From positions 1 to 23,001 of the forward strand of contig JAYEJW010000601.1 in NCBI GenBank assembly GCA_034716535.1: a stretch of DNA of 23,001 bases. The letters are read 5' to 3'. Position 1 is the stretch's first letter. Each line of letters begins with the position of its first letter. Source of the stretch: JAYEJW01 sp034716535 (GTDB lineage: Bacteria; Pseudomonadota; Gammaproteobacteria; Chromatiales; Chromatiaceae). Below are positions 1 through 8,049 of this stretch, piece by piece. The position numbers and the translations under genes are program-made. The notes under the pieces were generated by a model. That model saw nothing but the letters and a program-made list of their open reading frames with translations, did no database searches and had not been told where the DNA came from.

Positions 1-89
1 TCTTCATCACGGAACCAATCGAGAAATTGGCCCCAATCGCGGGGGTAGTCGCGCCCGGCGACGGGATGTAACGGCAAGTCGCTCACCAC
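1..89 (-). mobile_element. IS1595-like transposase, N-terminal fragment running off the left edge
   Basis: On the minus strand a frame opens at GTG (89-87, or the next GTG at 86-84) and stays open to base 1. It reads a short leader containing PLHPVAGRDYP and then RDWGQFLDWFRDE. This matches my memory of the N-terminus of IS1595-family transposases, where GRDYPRTW..FLDWF precedes a zinc-ribbon region and a DDE-type catalytic domain. Only about 29 codons are inside the window, so whether the transposase is complete is unknown. The IS end probably lies between about 90 and 115, directly beside the terminase remnant, but I could not define the inverted repeat. The family call rests on one short stretch. 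Confidence 0.6.
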
Positions 90-110
90 TACATATTGAC
101 ACTGGTGGAG

Positions 111-299
111 CTAACTGGATACCCCTTTGGAAACAACAGTTTCGGCATTGCGCTCGCCGTACCCGGCCCTTATGCACGCATGTGCTGCATTCAGATCGAT
201 CAGGTACTCGTGACGGAATGTCGCGTACTCGCGGTACGCTTGGTTCTCGTCCAGGGTAGGGCCGCTGTATGTACCGATGACGCTACGGGAGGCCGTTGA
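111..299 (-). pseudogene. Remnant of phage terminase small subunit
   Basis: The minus-strand frame between stops TAG (302-300) and TAG (113-111) has no ATG. It contains HEYLIDLNAAHACIRAGYG followed by ERNAE. This is the helix-turn-helix block typical of phage terminase small subunits (EYL.DLNAT.AAIRAGYS..TA), which recognise viral DNA for packaging. Only about 60 codons remain, against roughly 150-200 in a usual family member. The similarity stops near base 120, where the sequence passes into the probable IS1595-like end. I read it as a decayed prophage fragment left beside tRNA-Glu. Confidence 0.6.
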
Positions 300-447
300 C
301 TACCTTGCGCCGATGCTGGCGGTGACAGGGGTTGCACGGTACCAAAACGCGGGGCGGTCGCGAGCGAAAATTTGACCGGATTTTCACCCAACTTGCACCC
401 AAACGCGCGGCGCGCCTGCGAATTCTGGCTTAACTTCTTGTATTGAA
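300..447. other. Non-coding stretch downstream of tRNA-Glu with a paired CACCCAA repeat
   Basis: No convincing gene is seen. Two copies of CACCCAA (385-391 and 396-402) lie 11 bases apart, about one helical turn. Read on the minus strand they are TTGGGTG repeats just downstream of the tRNA 3' end. Such short direct repeats beside a tRNA can be arm-type integrase sites, but no integrase gene is visible in the window. That role is inference. Confidence 0.3.
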
Positions 448-523
448 TGGCGCTCCCTAGGGGACTCGAACCCCTGTTACCGACGTGAGAGGCCGGCGTC
501 CTAGACCACTAGACGAAGGGAGC
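448..523 (-). tRNA. tRNA-Glu (anticodon CTC)
   Basis: Read on the minus strand, a 7-bp acceptor stem (GCTCCCT with AGGGAGC, plus strand 517-523 and 452-458) encloses a full cloverleaf. The anticodon stem CCGGC/GTCGG carries the loop CTCTCAC, which gives anticodon CTC for GAG codons. The T-arm contains GGTTCGAGTCC. The discriminator base is G (451) and CCA is encoded (450-448). The sequence aligns throughout with my recollection of E. coli tRNA-Glu(TTC), apart from a few stem changes and the anticodon. Confidence 0.95.
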
Positions 524-546
524 GGAAGAATCGGCGGAAAGCGGGT

Positions 547-574
547 ATTATACGCAACTTGCGCTGCGTCTCAA
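547..574 (-). promoter_or_regulatory. Sigma-70-type promoter of tRNA-Glu
   Basis: On the minus strand a TTGAGA -35 box (574-569) and a perfect TATAAT -10 box (552-547) are separated by 16 bases. The predicted start is near 540, about 17 bases before the mature tRNA 5' end. The bases after the -10 box (ACCCGC) are GC-rich, as is common in promoters of stable RNA genes under stringent control. The promoter fires away from pcnB. Confidence 0.8.
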
Positions 575-613
575 GTCGGCGTCGGCGCTTGCCACGATAG
601 AATCTCACGCATC

Positions 614-2020
614 ATGGACTGCGATCTCGTATCCGGTAACATTCCGGCACCCGGAGGCCTGCGACAGGACCAGGTGCCTGAAGGAAACAGCGACAGCTTG
701 CAAGAATCCATCTCCAATACGCCCCTTGTGGTGCCGCGGAGCGAGCATAGTATCTCGCGCGCAAACATCAGCGAAAATGCCCTCAAGGTCCTCTACCGCC
801 TCAAGCAGGGTGGTTACCAGGCCTACCTGGTCGGCGGTGGGGTGCGCGATCTCCTACTCGGGCGCGAGCCGAAGGACTTCGACGTCGCCACCGACGCCAC
901 GCCGGAGGAGGTGCGCAAGTTGTTCCGTAACTGCCGCCTGATCGGGCGGCGGTTCCGGCTCGCGCACGTACACTTTGGTCGCGAGATCATCGAGGTGGCC
1001 ACCTTCCGCGGGGGTGGTAGCGAGGACACCGAGGGTGAGCGCCACATCGAGAACGGTATGATCGTGCGCGACAACCTCTACGGCACGCGGGAGGAGGATG
1101 CTCTGCGCCGAGACTTCACCGTCAATGCCCTCTACTACAACATTGCGGATTTCTCCGTCGTCGACTACGCGGGAGGACTTGCGGATCTTGAGGCAGGACG
1201 CCTGCGCCTGATCGGCGATGCTCCGGAGCGGCGTTACCGGGAGGACCCGGTGCGAATGTTGCGGGCGGTGCGATTTGCCTGCAAGCTTGGCTTCAACCTG
1301 GAGCCGTCCTGCGAACGCCCGCTGCTCGAGTCCGGGCATCTGCTGCGCGATATCGCCCCGGCGCGCCTTTTCGAGGAGGTGCTCAAGCTGTTCCAGGGCG
1401 GAACAGGCCTCTCCGCCTTCGAAAAATTGCGCCATTACGGGCTTTTCTCCCATCTCTTTCCCGCCACCGAAGACTGTCTGTCCCATGAGGAGCAGGCATT
1501 TCCCATCACCTTCGTCAGTCGCGGGCTCGAGAATACCGACCGGCGCATCCAGGAAGACAAGCCGGTTACTCCCGCCTTCCTGTTTGCCGTGCTCTTGTGG
1601 GAGCCGGTGCGTCAGCGCTACCGGGAGCTCGTCGCCCAGGATCGGATGCCCGTCGAGGCCATGTTGTTGGCCTCGGGCGAGGTGGCCTCGGTCCAGCAGC
1701 CCCTGGTGGCGATTCCCAAGCGCTTCGGCCTCCCCATGCGGGAGATCTGGGCGTTACAGCCGCGCCTGGAGCAACGCCAGGGCAAGCGTCCCTACCGTCT
1801 GCTGACCCATCCGCGTTTTCGTGCTGCCTACGACTTCCTACTGCTTCGCGCAGAGGCGGGCGAGGTGGAGACGGAGCGTGCCGAGTGGTGGACCCGATTC
1901 CAGGACGCCAACGGACAGGAGCGCGCCAACATGACCGATGGTGGCGGCAAGCGCCGGCGTCCGCGTCGTCGCCGTCGCCGCAGCTCCCCCTCGGCCACGG
2001 AGTCTGCGGGTGCGGACTGA
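614..2020 (+). CDS. pcnB: Poly(A) polymerase I
   Basis: This enzyme adds 3' poly(A) tails to RNA, which in bacteria promotes decay. The 468-residue product has the class II nucleotidyltransferase core: GGGVRD at 74-79 and the metal-binding DFD at 88-90. These are followed by RKLFRNCRLIGRRFRLAHV, the RRDFTVNAL block near 165-173 and the RMLRA block near 214-218, all typical of PcnB rather than CCA-adding enzyme. The last ~29 residues are very rich in arginine, a basic tail that PcnB proteins often use to bind RNA. The frame is open upstream to 485, but an earlier start would run through the tRNA gene, so ATG 614 was chosen; its ribosome site is weak. The end overlaps folK by 11 bases. Confidence 0.93.
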   Translation: MDCDLVSGNIPAPGGLRQDQVPEGNSDSLQESISNTPLVVPRSEHSISRANISENALKVLYRLKQGGYQAYLVGGGVRDLLLGREPKDFDVATDATPEEVRKLFRNCRLIGRRFRLAHVHFGREIIEVATFRGGGSEDTEGERHIENGMIVRDNLYGTREEDALRRDFTVNALYYNIADFSVVDYAGGLADLEAGRLRLIGDAPERRYREDPVRMLRAVRFACKLGFNLEPSCERPLLESGHLLRDIAPARLFEEVLKLFQGGTGLSAFEKLRHYGLFSHLFPATEDCLSHEEQAFPITFVSRGLENTDRRIQEDKPVTPAFLFAVLLWEPVRQRYRELVAQDRMPVEAMLLASGEVASVQQPLVAIPKRFGLPMREIWALQPRLEQRQGKRPYRLLTHPRFRAAYDFLLLRAEAGEVETERAEWWTRFQDANGQERANMTDGGGKRRRPRRRRRRSSPSATESAGAD

Positions 2021-2618
2021 TCTTGCGCCGCAGCGCGTGGCCGCCTACATCGGGATCGGCAGCAACCTCGGCAACCCGGAGTTTCAGGTCCGCCGGGCGT
2101 TGGCTGTGCTCGAGCACCTCGATGCCTGTCGTTTGACTGCGGTCTCGCCGCTGTATCGAACCAGTCCTGTGGGTCCGCAGGACCAACCGGACTACGTCAA
2201 CGCGGTCGCTCGCCTGCGGACGGGACTGACTCCGCGGGCCCTGCTGGCCGCGCTTCAGGACATCGAGCTCGCTCAGGATCGGTGCCGCGACGGCACTCGC
2301 TGGGGACCACGTACGCTGGACCTCGACATCCTGCTCTATGGCGACGAACGCATCGAGTCGCCGGGGCTGCAGATCCCGCACCCGCAGCTCGCCAATCGGG
2401 CCTTTGTCCTGGTGCCACTGACGGACGTTGCCCCGGACGGTCTTCGTGTGACCGGTCATGGATCGCTCAAGGACATGCTCGAACGCTGCCCCCGGGGGGG
2501 GATTGTCCTTCTAGGCCCGGAGTCCGGGGTCGGTTCTGGTACCGACGGGAAACGGGCCGAATCCGGCTTGCCTTACGGCGATTCGAGCACGAAGAGCTTA
2601 TGTCCACCGCGCCCATAA
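2010..2618 (+). CDS. folK: 2-amino-4-hydroxy-6-hydroxymethyldihydropteridine pyrophosphokinase
   Basis: FolK transfers pyrophosphate from ATP to 6-hydroxymethyl-7,8-dihydropterin in folate synthesis. Seen in the product are the N-terminal GIGSNLG, the YRTSPVGPQDQPDYVNAV block, and the diagnostic WGPRTLDLDILLYGD with its two metal-binding aspartates, followed by IPHP. GTG at 2010 is favoured because GGAG (1999-2002) sits seven bases upstream and the gene then overlaps pcnB, suggesting coupled translation. GTG at 2037 would match the usual N-terminus more tightly and remains possible. The 202-residue product has a C-terminal extension of about 40 residues over E. coli FolK, and its end overlaps the start of panB. 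Confidence 0.92.
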   Translation: MRTDLAPQRVAAYIGIGSNLGNPEFQVRRALAVLEHLDACRLTAVSPLYRTSPVGPQDQPDYVNAVARLRTGLTPRALLAALQDIELAQDRCRDGTRWGPRTLDLDILLYGDERIESPGLQIPHPQLANRAFVLVPLTDVAPDGLRVTGHGSLKDMLERCPRGGIVLLGPESGVGSGTDGKRAESGLPYGDSSTKSLCPPRP

Positions 2619-3403
2619 CGGTCTCGATGCTGGCCGCGATGAAGCAGCGTGGTGAGCGCATCGCCTCCCTCACCTGCTATGACGCGAGCTTCTGTCGTCT
2701 ATTGGAGCGGGCGGGCGTGGAGGTGTTGCTGGTCGGGGACTCGCTTGGAATGGTGCTGCAGGGCCAGGACACCACTCTGTCGGTTACCCTCGATCACATG
2801 GTTTACCACACCGCCTGCGTGGCCCGCGCCCGGAGGCGGGCTTTGATTCTGGCCGATCTGCCGTTTCTGTCTTACGCGACTCCGGAGAGGGCCCTTCAGA
2901 GTGCTGGCCGCCTGATGCAGGAAGGCGGTGCCCATATGGTGAAGCTCGAAGGCGGCGCGCCCATGACGGAGACGGTGCGCCTGCTTAGCGAGCAGGGGAT
3001 ACCCGTGTGCGCACATCTGGGCCTGCTTCCCCAGTTCGTGCATCGGATGGGGGGCTACCGTTATCAGGGGCGTGATCAGGCATCCGCGCAGGCCATTCGG
3101 AACGATGCGCTCGCCTTGCAGGACGCCGGAGCGGCGCTGTTGGTTCTCGAATGCGTCCCGGCCGAGTTGGCGAGCGAGATCAGCCGCGCCCTGACAATCC
3201 CCGTGATCGGAATTGGTGCCGGTAGTGGTTGCGACGGCCAGGTGCTTGTGCTCCAGGATACGCTCGGCTTGAACCCGGGCAACCCGCCGAGTTTCAGCAA
3301 GGACTTCATGACCGGGCAGTCCGGGATCGCGGCCGCCGTGGGCGCTTATGTCCAGGCTGTGAAGTCCGGCGCCTTCCCGGGGCCGGAGCAGACCAGGTTC
3401 TGA
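2600..3403 (+). CDS. panB: 3-methyl-2-oxobutanoate hydroxymethyltransferase (ketopantoate hydroxymethyltransferase)
   Basis: PanB transfers a hydroxymethyl group from 5,10-methylene-tetrahydrofolate to alpha-ketoisovalerate, the first committed step to pantoate. The 267-residue product is of normal length. It shows SLTCYDASF, VGDSLGMV (metal-binding Asp47), DLPF (Asp86), KLEGG (Glu117) and the LVLECVP block with the catalytic glutamate near 184. ATG 2600 is preceded by GAAGAG and lies inside the 3' end of folK. Placement next to a folate gene is fitting because the cofactor is a folate. The stop codon is two bases before panC. Confidence 0.96.
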   Translation: MSTAPITVSMLAAMKQRGERIASLTCYDASFCRLLERAGVEVLLVGDSLGMVLQGQDTTLSVTLDHMVYHTACVARARRRALILADLPFLSYATPERALQSAGRLMQEGGAHMVKLEGGAPMTETVRLLSEQGIPVCAHLGLLPQFVHRMGGYRYQGRDQASAQAIRNDALALQDAGAALLVLECVPAELASEISRALTIPVIGIGAGSGCDGQVLVLQDTLGLNPGNPPSFSKDFMTGQSGIAAAVGAYVQAVKSGAFPGPEQTRF

Positions 3404-3405
3404 CC

Positions 3406-4266
3406 ATGCCCATGGGCTTCGTAGAGCGGGTCTCCGATCTGCGGCTGCGGGTAGGGGAGTGGCGCGGTGCGGGAGAAAGCGTCGCCCTGGTGCCCACCAT
3501 GGGCAACCTGCACGCAGGGCATTTGACGCTGGTGCGCGAGGCTCGGGCGTGGGCGGACCGTATCGTCGTCAGCATCTTCGTCAATCCGCTGCAGTTCGGA
3601 CCGAGCGAGGATTTTGCCGCCTATCCGCGTACCCTGGAGGCGGATCGTGAGGCGCTTGCGCAGCAACGGGCCGATCTGCTTTTCCTGCCCGCGGTCGAGG
3701 CCGTCTATCCCCGAGGTCAAGAGGAGCAGACACGGGTGGAGGTCCCTGGTCTGTCTGACATCCTGTGTGGCGCCAGCCGGCCGGGACATTTTGTCGGGGT
3801 GGCGACGGTGGTGTGCAAGCTGTTCAATATGGTGCAGCCCGACCTAGCGGTCTTCGGTGAGAAGGATTTTCAGCAAGTCATGATCATACGCCGCATGTCC
3901 GAGGATCTGTGTATGCCGGTTGAGATTCGGGGCGTACCCACGGTGCGCGAGGCAGACGGCCTGGCCATGAGCTCGCGAAATGCCTACCTGCAGCCTGAAG
4001 AACGTACCCGTGCGCCGGGTCTCTATCGCGCCCTGCGTCGATCCGCCGAGCGCTTGCGGGAGGGAATGGCGGTCGATCAGGTGGAACGTCAGGGAATCGC
4101 GGACCTGCACGCGGCCGATCTCGAGCTGGATTATTTCAGCGTGCGCCGCACCCAGGACCTCCAGCCGGCGGCGGCAGGAGACCGGCATCTCGTGGTGTTG
4201 GCGGCGGCCTTTCTGGGCAAGGCAAGGCTGATCGACAATCTCAGGGTCGATGCGATCCCGGATTGA
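3406..4266 (+). CDS. panC: Pantoate--beta-alanine ligase (pantothenate synthetase)
   Basis: PanC joins pantoate and beta-alanine with ATP to make pantothenate. The 286-residue product has the nucleotidyl-transfer signature PTMGNLHAGH (30-39), the VNPLQFGP.EDF block, GASRPGHF, VFGEKDFQQ and the KMSKS-like MSSRN, in the family order. It starts two bases after panB stops, so the two are surely cotranscribed. ATG 3412 is an alternative start six bases later. The C-terminal domain ends with the family's KARLIDN. Confidence 0.95.
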   Translation: MPMGFVERVSDLRLRVGEWRGAGESVALVPTMGNLHAGHLTLVREARAWADRIVVSIFVNPLQFGPSEDFAAYPRTLEADREALAQQRADLLFLPAVEAVYPRGQEEQTRVEVPGLSDILCGASRPGHFVGVATVVCKLFNMVQPDLAVFGEKDFQQVMIIRRMSEDLCMPVEIRGVPTVREADGLAMSSRNAYLQPEERTRAPGLYRALRRSAERLREGMAVDQVERQGIADLHAADLELDYFSVRRTQDLQPAAAGDRHLVVLAAAFLGKARLIDNLRVDAIPD

Positions 4267-4469
4267 GTCCGCGGCGGCATCGCGCTACCCTTGCGCCCGT
4301 GTCTCCGGGCAGTCGCCCGTCTTCTTGCTGCAGTCCGGTCAGGAGCAGCGGATCCAAATCATCGGTATACTGCGCCGCAGAAAGTAACGCGGTGGCGCTG
4401 CCGCCTTGTTGATCTGTACAATTCAACGTTTTTCACGGTTGGATCCCGGTCCGCCGGAGGTGGTTGGTA
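4267..4469. other. panC-panD intergenic spacer
   Basis: These 203 bases contain no convincing gene. A TATACT hexamer at 4366-4371 could be a -10 box, but no -35 match lies at the right distance. The spacer is unusually long for this tightly packed operon, so panD may also have its own promoter. Confidence 0.3.
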
Positions 4470-4850
4470 ATGCAACTTACATTGCTCAAGTGCAAGCTGC
4501 ACAGGGCATGTGTAACCCACGCAGAGCTGGATTACGAGGGCTCGTGCGCCATCGACACGGAGCTGATGGAGTTGGCGGGCATTCGCGAATACGAGCAGAT
4601 CCAGATCTACAACGTCACCAACGGTGAGCGGTTCACGACCTACGCGATCCGCGCCGAGGCCGGCTCGCGGGTGATCTCCGTTAACGGGGCCGCGGCCCAC
4701 AAGGCATCACCCGGCGACCGTGTGATCATCTGCGCCTACGCGGCGATGGACGAGGCTGAGGTCGACGCCTTCAAGCCCAGCCTTGTCTATCTGAACGAGC
4801 ATAACCTGGTCCTCAGAACCGGAGACCGGATCCCCGCCCAGGTCGCCTGA
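4470..4850 (+). CDS. panD: Aspartate 1-decarboxylase, pyruvoyl-dependent, as proenzyme
   Basis: PanD makes beta-alanine from L-aspartate, supplying the second substrate of PanC. The 126-residue proenzyme has KLHRACVTHAELDYEGSCAI. Self-cleavage is expected between Gly24 and Ser25, which becomes the pyruvoyl group. Further family blocks are NVTNGERFTTYAI and SVNGAAAH. Its length and the ending IPAQVA agree with E. coli PanD. GGAGG (4456-4460) lies nine bases before ATG 4470. With panB and panC upstream, the window encodes most of the pantothenate branch; panE/ilvC is not here. Confidence 0.96.
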   Translation: MQLTLLKCKLHRACVTHAELDYEGSCAIDTELMELAGIREYEQIQIYNVTNGERFTTYAIRAEAGSRVISVNGAAAHKASPGDRVIICAYAAMDEAEVDAFKPSLVYLNEHNLVLRTGDRIPAQVA

Positions 4851-4897
4851 CGGCTTGCTCTTCATGTCTGAACTGGCGGGGACGGGCGCCGATCGTC

Positions 4898-6415
4898 TTA
4901 GGGCGCGAACGAGACGAGGCGGTCGTTAAGCGCCTCGTCGTAGAGCTGTGCGTAGTGGCGGGCACTCGCCTCCCAGCTGAAGTCGCGGGTCATCCCGGCC
5001 GCCGCCAGCCGGCGCCACAGATCCTGACGCTCGCGATAGGTCAGCATCGCCTGGCGCGCCGCGTCCCAGAGGCCGTCGGCATTGGAGTGCTCGAACGAGA
5101 AGCCCGTGGCCTGGCCTGTTTCGATCCCCTCCGGGCTCGCGCCCACCACCGTATCCGCCAGCCCCCCGGTGCGGTGGACGACAGGTACGGTGCCGTAGCG
5201 GAGGCTGTACATCTGGTTGAGCCCACAGGGCTCGAAACGCGACGGCATCAGGAAACTGTCGCTGCCGGCTTCGATGCGGTGTGCCCGTCCTTCGTCATAG
5301 CCGATGAACACTCCGACGCGCTCGGGATCGGTTTCGGCCGCATTCAGCAGCGCCTCCTCGATCCCGCCGTCCCCGGCCCCCTGCATGACCAGCTGGGTGT
5401 TCGGGTGGGCCATCAGGCGGGGTAGGATCGCAAGGATCAGATCGATACCCTTCTGCTCCACCAAGCGCCCGATGTAGCCGAAAACCATGGCTCGCTCGTT
5501 GCGGGGCAGGCCGAGCTCCCGCTGAAGTGCGAGCTTGTTTTCCACCTTGAGCTCGAAGGTCTCCCTGTCGTAGTTCTGGGGAATGTGCGGGTCGGTGCTC
5601 GGGTCCCAAGTCCGGTAGTCGATACCGTTCAGGATGCCCTGGAAGCGCGGTCCGAGATCCTGCAGGAGGCCATCCAGGCCGCAGCCGAAGCGTGGTGTCT
5701 TAACCTCCTCGGCATAGGTGGGGCTGACCGTGTTGACGCGGTCGGAGAAAACAAGCCCGCCCTTGATGAAGGATAGACGGTGGTGAAACTCCAATCCCTT
5801 GAGTGACCACAGAGACGCGGGCAGACGCAGACGCTCGAAAGTAGCCCGGTCGAAAAGTCCTTGATAGGCGAGGTTGTGAATGGTGAATACGAGCGCCGGG
5901 CGCCGGGGCTGGTCGTGCAAGAGCGCGGGCACCAGACCTGTCTGCCAGTCGTTGCAGTGCAGGATCTCGGGGCGCCACCCGAGCGCCGGCAGACCCAGGC
6001 CGATTCGGGCGACGACGCGGCAGAATAGGAGAAAACGTTCCGGGTTGTCTCCCCAGTCCCGGCCGCTCACGTCCGTATAGGGGTTGCCCTCGCGGTAAAA
6101 ATGCTCCGGCGCTTCTACCAGGTAGGTAGGAAGCTCGCTGCCTGGCAGCAGGCCGCCGAGAATGCGCACCGGCCTTCTGCTGCCAGGCACCTTGAGCTCG
6201 CAAAGGGTCTTGAGCTCCCGGATTTGTTTTACCGCCCTTGGGTAGGCTGGGATAATGAGCCTCGCGTCCTGGCCCAGCTCCCGAAGCGCCACGGGCAGGC
6301 TGCCGGCGACGTCGGCGAGACCGCCTGTTTTGATCAGGGGATGCGCCTCGCTGCTGGCTAGGAGGATCCGAATGCCGTCCTCGCGAGCTTGTGGGCGTGT
6401 GACGAGCTGCTCCAT
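4898..6415 (-). CDS. glgA: Glycogen synthase (ADP-glucose type)
   Basis: GlgA is a GT5-family enzyme that extends alpha-1,4-glucan from ADP-glucose. The 505-residue product carries the N-terminal KTGGLADV (29-36), which binds ADP-glucose. It also has the HCNDWQTGLVP, FTIHNLAYQG and GILNGID blocks, and then the C-terminal domain with GRLVEQKG, MPSRFEPCGLNQ and RTGGLADTV. All key motifs are intact. The frame could start earlier at GTG 6487, but that would leave only 25 bases between glgA and zwf and adds residues without family likeness, so ATG 6415 was chosen. Neither start has a clear Shine-Dalgarno sequence. It is divergent from zwf and convergent with panD. Confidence 0.95.
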   Translation of the reverse strand: MEQLVTRPQAREDGIRILLASSEAHPLIKTGGLADVAGSLPVALRELGQDARLIIPAYPRAVKQIRELKTLCELKVPGSRRPVRILGGLLPGSELPTYLVEAPEHFYREGNPYTDVSGRDWGDNPERFLLFCRVVARIGLGLPALGWRPEILHCNDWQTGLVPALLHDQPRRPALVFTIHNLAYQGLFDRATFERLRLPASLWSLKGLEFHHRLSFIKGGLVFSDRVNTVSPTYAEEVKTPRFGCGLDGLLQDLGPRFQGILNGIDYRTWDPSTDPHIPQNYDRETFELKVENKLALQRELGLPRNERAMVFGYIGRLVEQKGIDLILAILPRLMAHPNTQLVMQGAGDGGIEEALLNAAETDPERVGVFIGYDEGRAHRIEAGSDSFLMPSRFEPCGLNQMYSLRYGTVPVVHRTGGLADTVVGASPEGIETGQATGFSFEHSNADGLWDAARQAMLTYRERQDLWRRLAAAGMTRDFSWEASARHYAQLYDEALNDRLVSFAP

Positions 6416-6512
6416 GACTGGCGTGGCTGACGCGAATCGAGAGGGAATGAGACGCCTGCCGGGCGTCCAACCGCAACAACGTAGCACAATTCTGGAAGAA
6501 AATGGTCGTTAG

Positions 6513-7988
6513 ATGATCGAACCCTGCTCCCTCGTGATCTTTGGCTCGACCGGCAATCTCGCCCGTAACAAGCTGCTGCCCGCCCTCTACCACCTGGATG
6601 CGGCAGGGCAACTAGCGGAGCAGACCCGCATCCTGGGCTTTGGCCGCCGGGACTGGTCCGACGCCACCTGGCGGGCGGAAGTGACCCGGGTGCTGGAGGA
6701 TCGCCTCCCCGGCGGTGTGGACGCGGCCGTGCTGGAGCGGCTGTGCCGGCGGTTGCAGTTCCTTAAGGGGGATCTTAGCGAGGAGGAAGGATTCGGCCGG
6801 CTGCGCGAACGGTTGCGCGAGGACCCGGCCATGCCCGCCAATCTGGTCTTTTATCTCGCGATCGCCCCGAGTCATTACGGTGAGGTGGCCGACCAGCTCG
6901 CCGCGCAGGGTCTGCACGAGCAGGGCGTAGGCTGGTCCCGGCTGGTGGTTGAGAAGCCCTTCGGCTTCGACCTGGAGAGCGCGCGCATTCTCGACGAGCA
7001 GCTCCACAGGCGTTTCAACGAAGACCAGATCTTCCGCATCGATCACTATCTCGGGAAGAGCACGGTCCAGAACGTGTTGGTGTTCCGCTTCGCCAATCTG
7101 GTGCTGGAGCCCTTGTGGAACCGCAATTACATCGATCACGTGCAGATCAGCCATGGCGAGGCGCGAGGTATCGAGGAGCGCGCGGGTTTTTACGATGGGG
7201 TCGGCGCCATGCGCGATATGATCCAGAGCCACTTGCTACAGATGCTGACCCTGGTCGCCATGGAGCCGCCTCCGAGCCTGGACGCCGAGGCCCTGCGCGA
7301 CGAGAAGGTGAAGGTGCTGCGCTCTATACGACCGATTCCGCGCCAGGCGGTGCACGCCCATGCCTTCCGTGCCCAGTACCGCGGCGGAGAGGTGCGTGGC
7401 GAGAGGGTGCCGGGTTATCTGGAAGAGCCGGGCGTCGGCCACAACAGCACCACCGAGACCTACGCGGCGCTCAAGCTCTACATCGACAACTGGCGCTGGC
7501 GCAACGTTCCCTTCTATCTGCGTACCGGGAAACGGCTCGAAGAGACCAACTCGCTGATCAGCATCCGCTTCAAGCACCCGCCCCAGCAGCTCTTCCGGCA
7601 CACCGCCATCGAGCAGCTCAAGCCCAATTGGATCCTGCTCAACATTCAGCCGAACGAGTGCCTCCGCGTCGAGCTCCAAGTCAAGCAACCCGGACTGGAG
7701 ATGCGCACCCAGACCGAGCGACTCGACGCCAGTCAGTGCACGATCGATTCCAGTCGCATCGATGCCTACGAGGCCTTGATTCTGGACGTCATCGAGGGTG
7801 ATCACTCCCTGTTCCTGCGCTACGACGAGGTCAACTGGGCCTGGCGGGTCGTCGACCCCGTGATCAAGCTGTGGGCCACGGAGCGCGACTTTATCCATAC
7901 CTACCCTGCCGGCACCTGGGGTCCCGCCGAAGCCAACCGGTTGTTCGACCGCGACGATCAGGATTGGCGCAACGGCCTCGAGGGCTGA
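6513..7988 (+). CDS. zwf: Glucose-6-phosphate 1-dehydrogenase
   Basis: Zwf oxidises glucose-6-phosphate to 6-phosphogluconolactone with NADP+, the entry to the oxidative pentose phosphate pathway. The 491-residue product is of normal length. It has the dinucleotide-binding GSTGNLARNK (11-20), VVEKPFG, and the active-site signature RIDHYLGK (175-182) with the substrate-binding Lys182. The C-terminal beta+alpha domain contains YLRTGKRL and NEC. ATG 6513 gives the normal N-terminus; a GGAAG lies rather far upstream. pgi follows after a 61-base gap, so the two probably share a transcript. Confidence 0.97.
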   Translation: MIEPCSLVIFGSTGNLARNKLLPALYHLDAAGQLAEQTRILGFGRRDWSDATWRAEVTRVLEDRLPGGVDAAVLERLCRRLQFLKGDLSEEEGFGRLRERLREDPAMPANLVFYLAIAPSHYGEVADQLAAQGLHEQGVGWSRLVVEKPFGFDLESARILDEQLHRRFNEDQIFRIDHYLGKSTVQNVLVFRFANLVLEPLWNRNYIDHVQISHGEARGIEERAGFYDGVGAMRDMIQSHLLQMLTLVAMEPPPSLDAEALRDEKVKVLRSIRPIPRQAVHAHAFRAQYRGGEVRGERVPGYLEEPGVGHNSTTETYAALKLYIDNWRWRNVPFYLRTGKRLEETNSLISIRFKHPPQQLFRHTAIEQLKPNWILLNIQPNECLRVELQVKQPGLEMRTQTERLDASQCTIDSSRIDAYEALILDVIEGDHSLFLRYDEVNWAWRVVDPVIKLWATERDFIHTYPAGTWGPAEANRLFDRDDQDWRNGLEG

Positions 7989-8049
7989 CCTGGCCGGACG
8001 GTGAGGAATTCAGGGCTCAACAGAAAATCAATACGAGGAGTAACGCGTA

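Noticed and set aside
485..613. Upstream extension of the pcnB frame to base 485
   Set aside because: It would run through the tRNA-Glu gene and its promoter and adds residues with no PcnB likeness; ATG 614 is more sensible.
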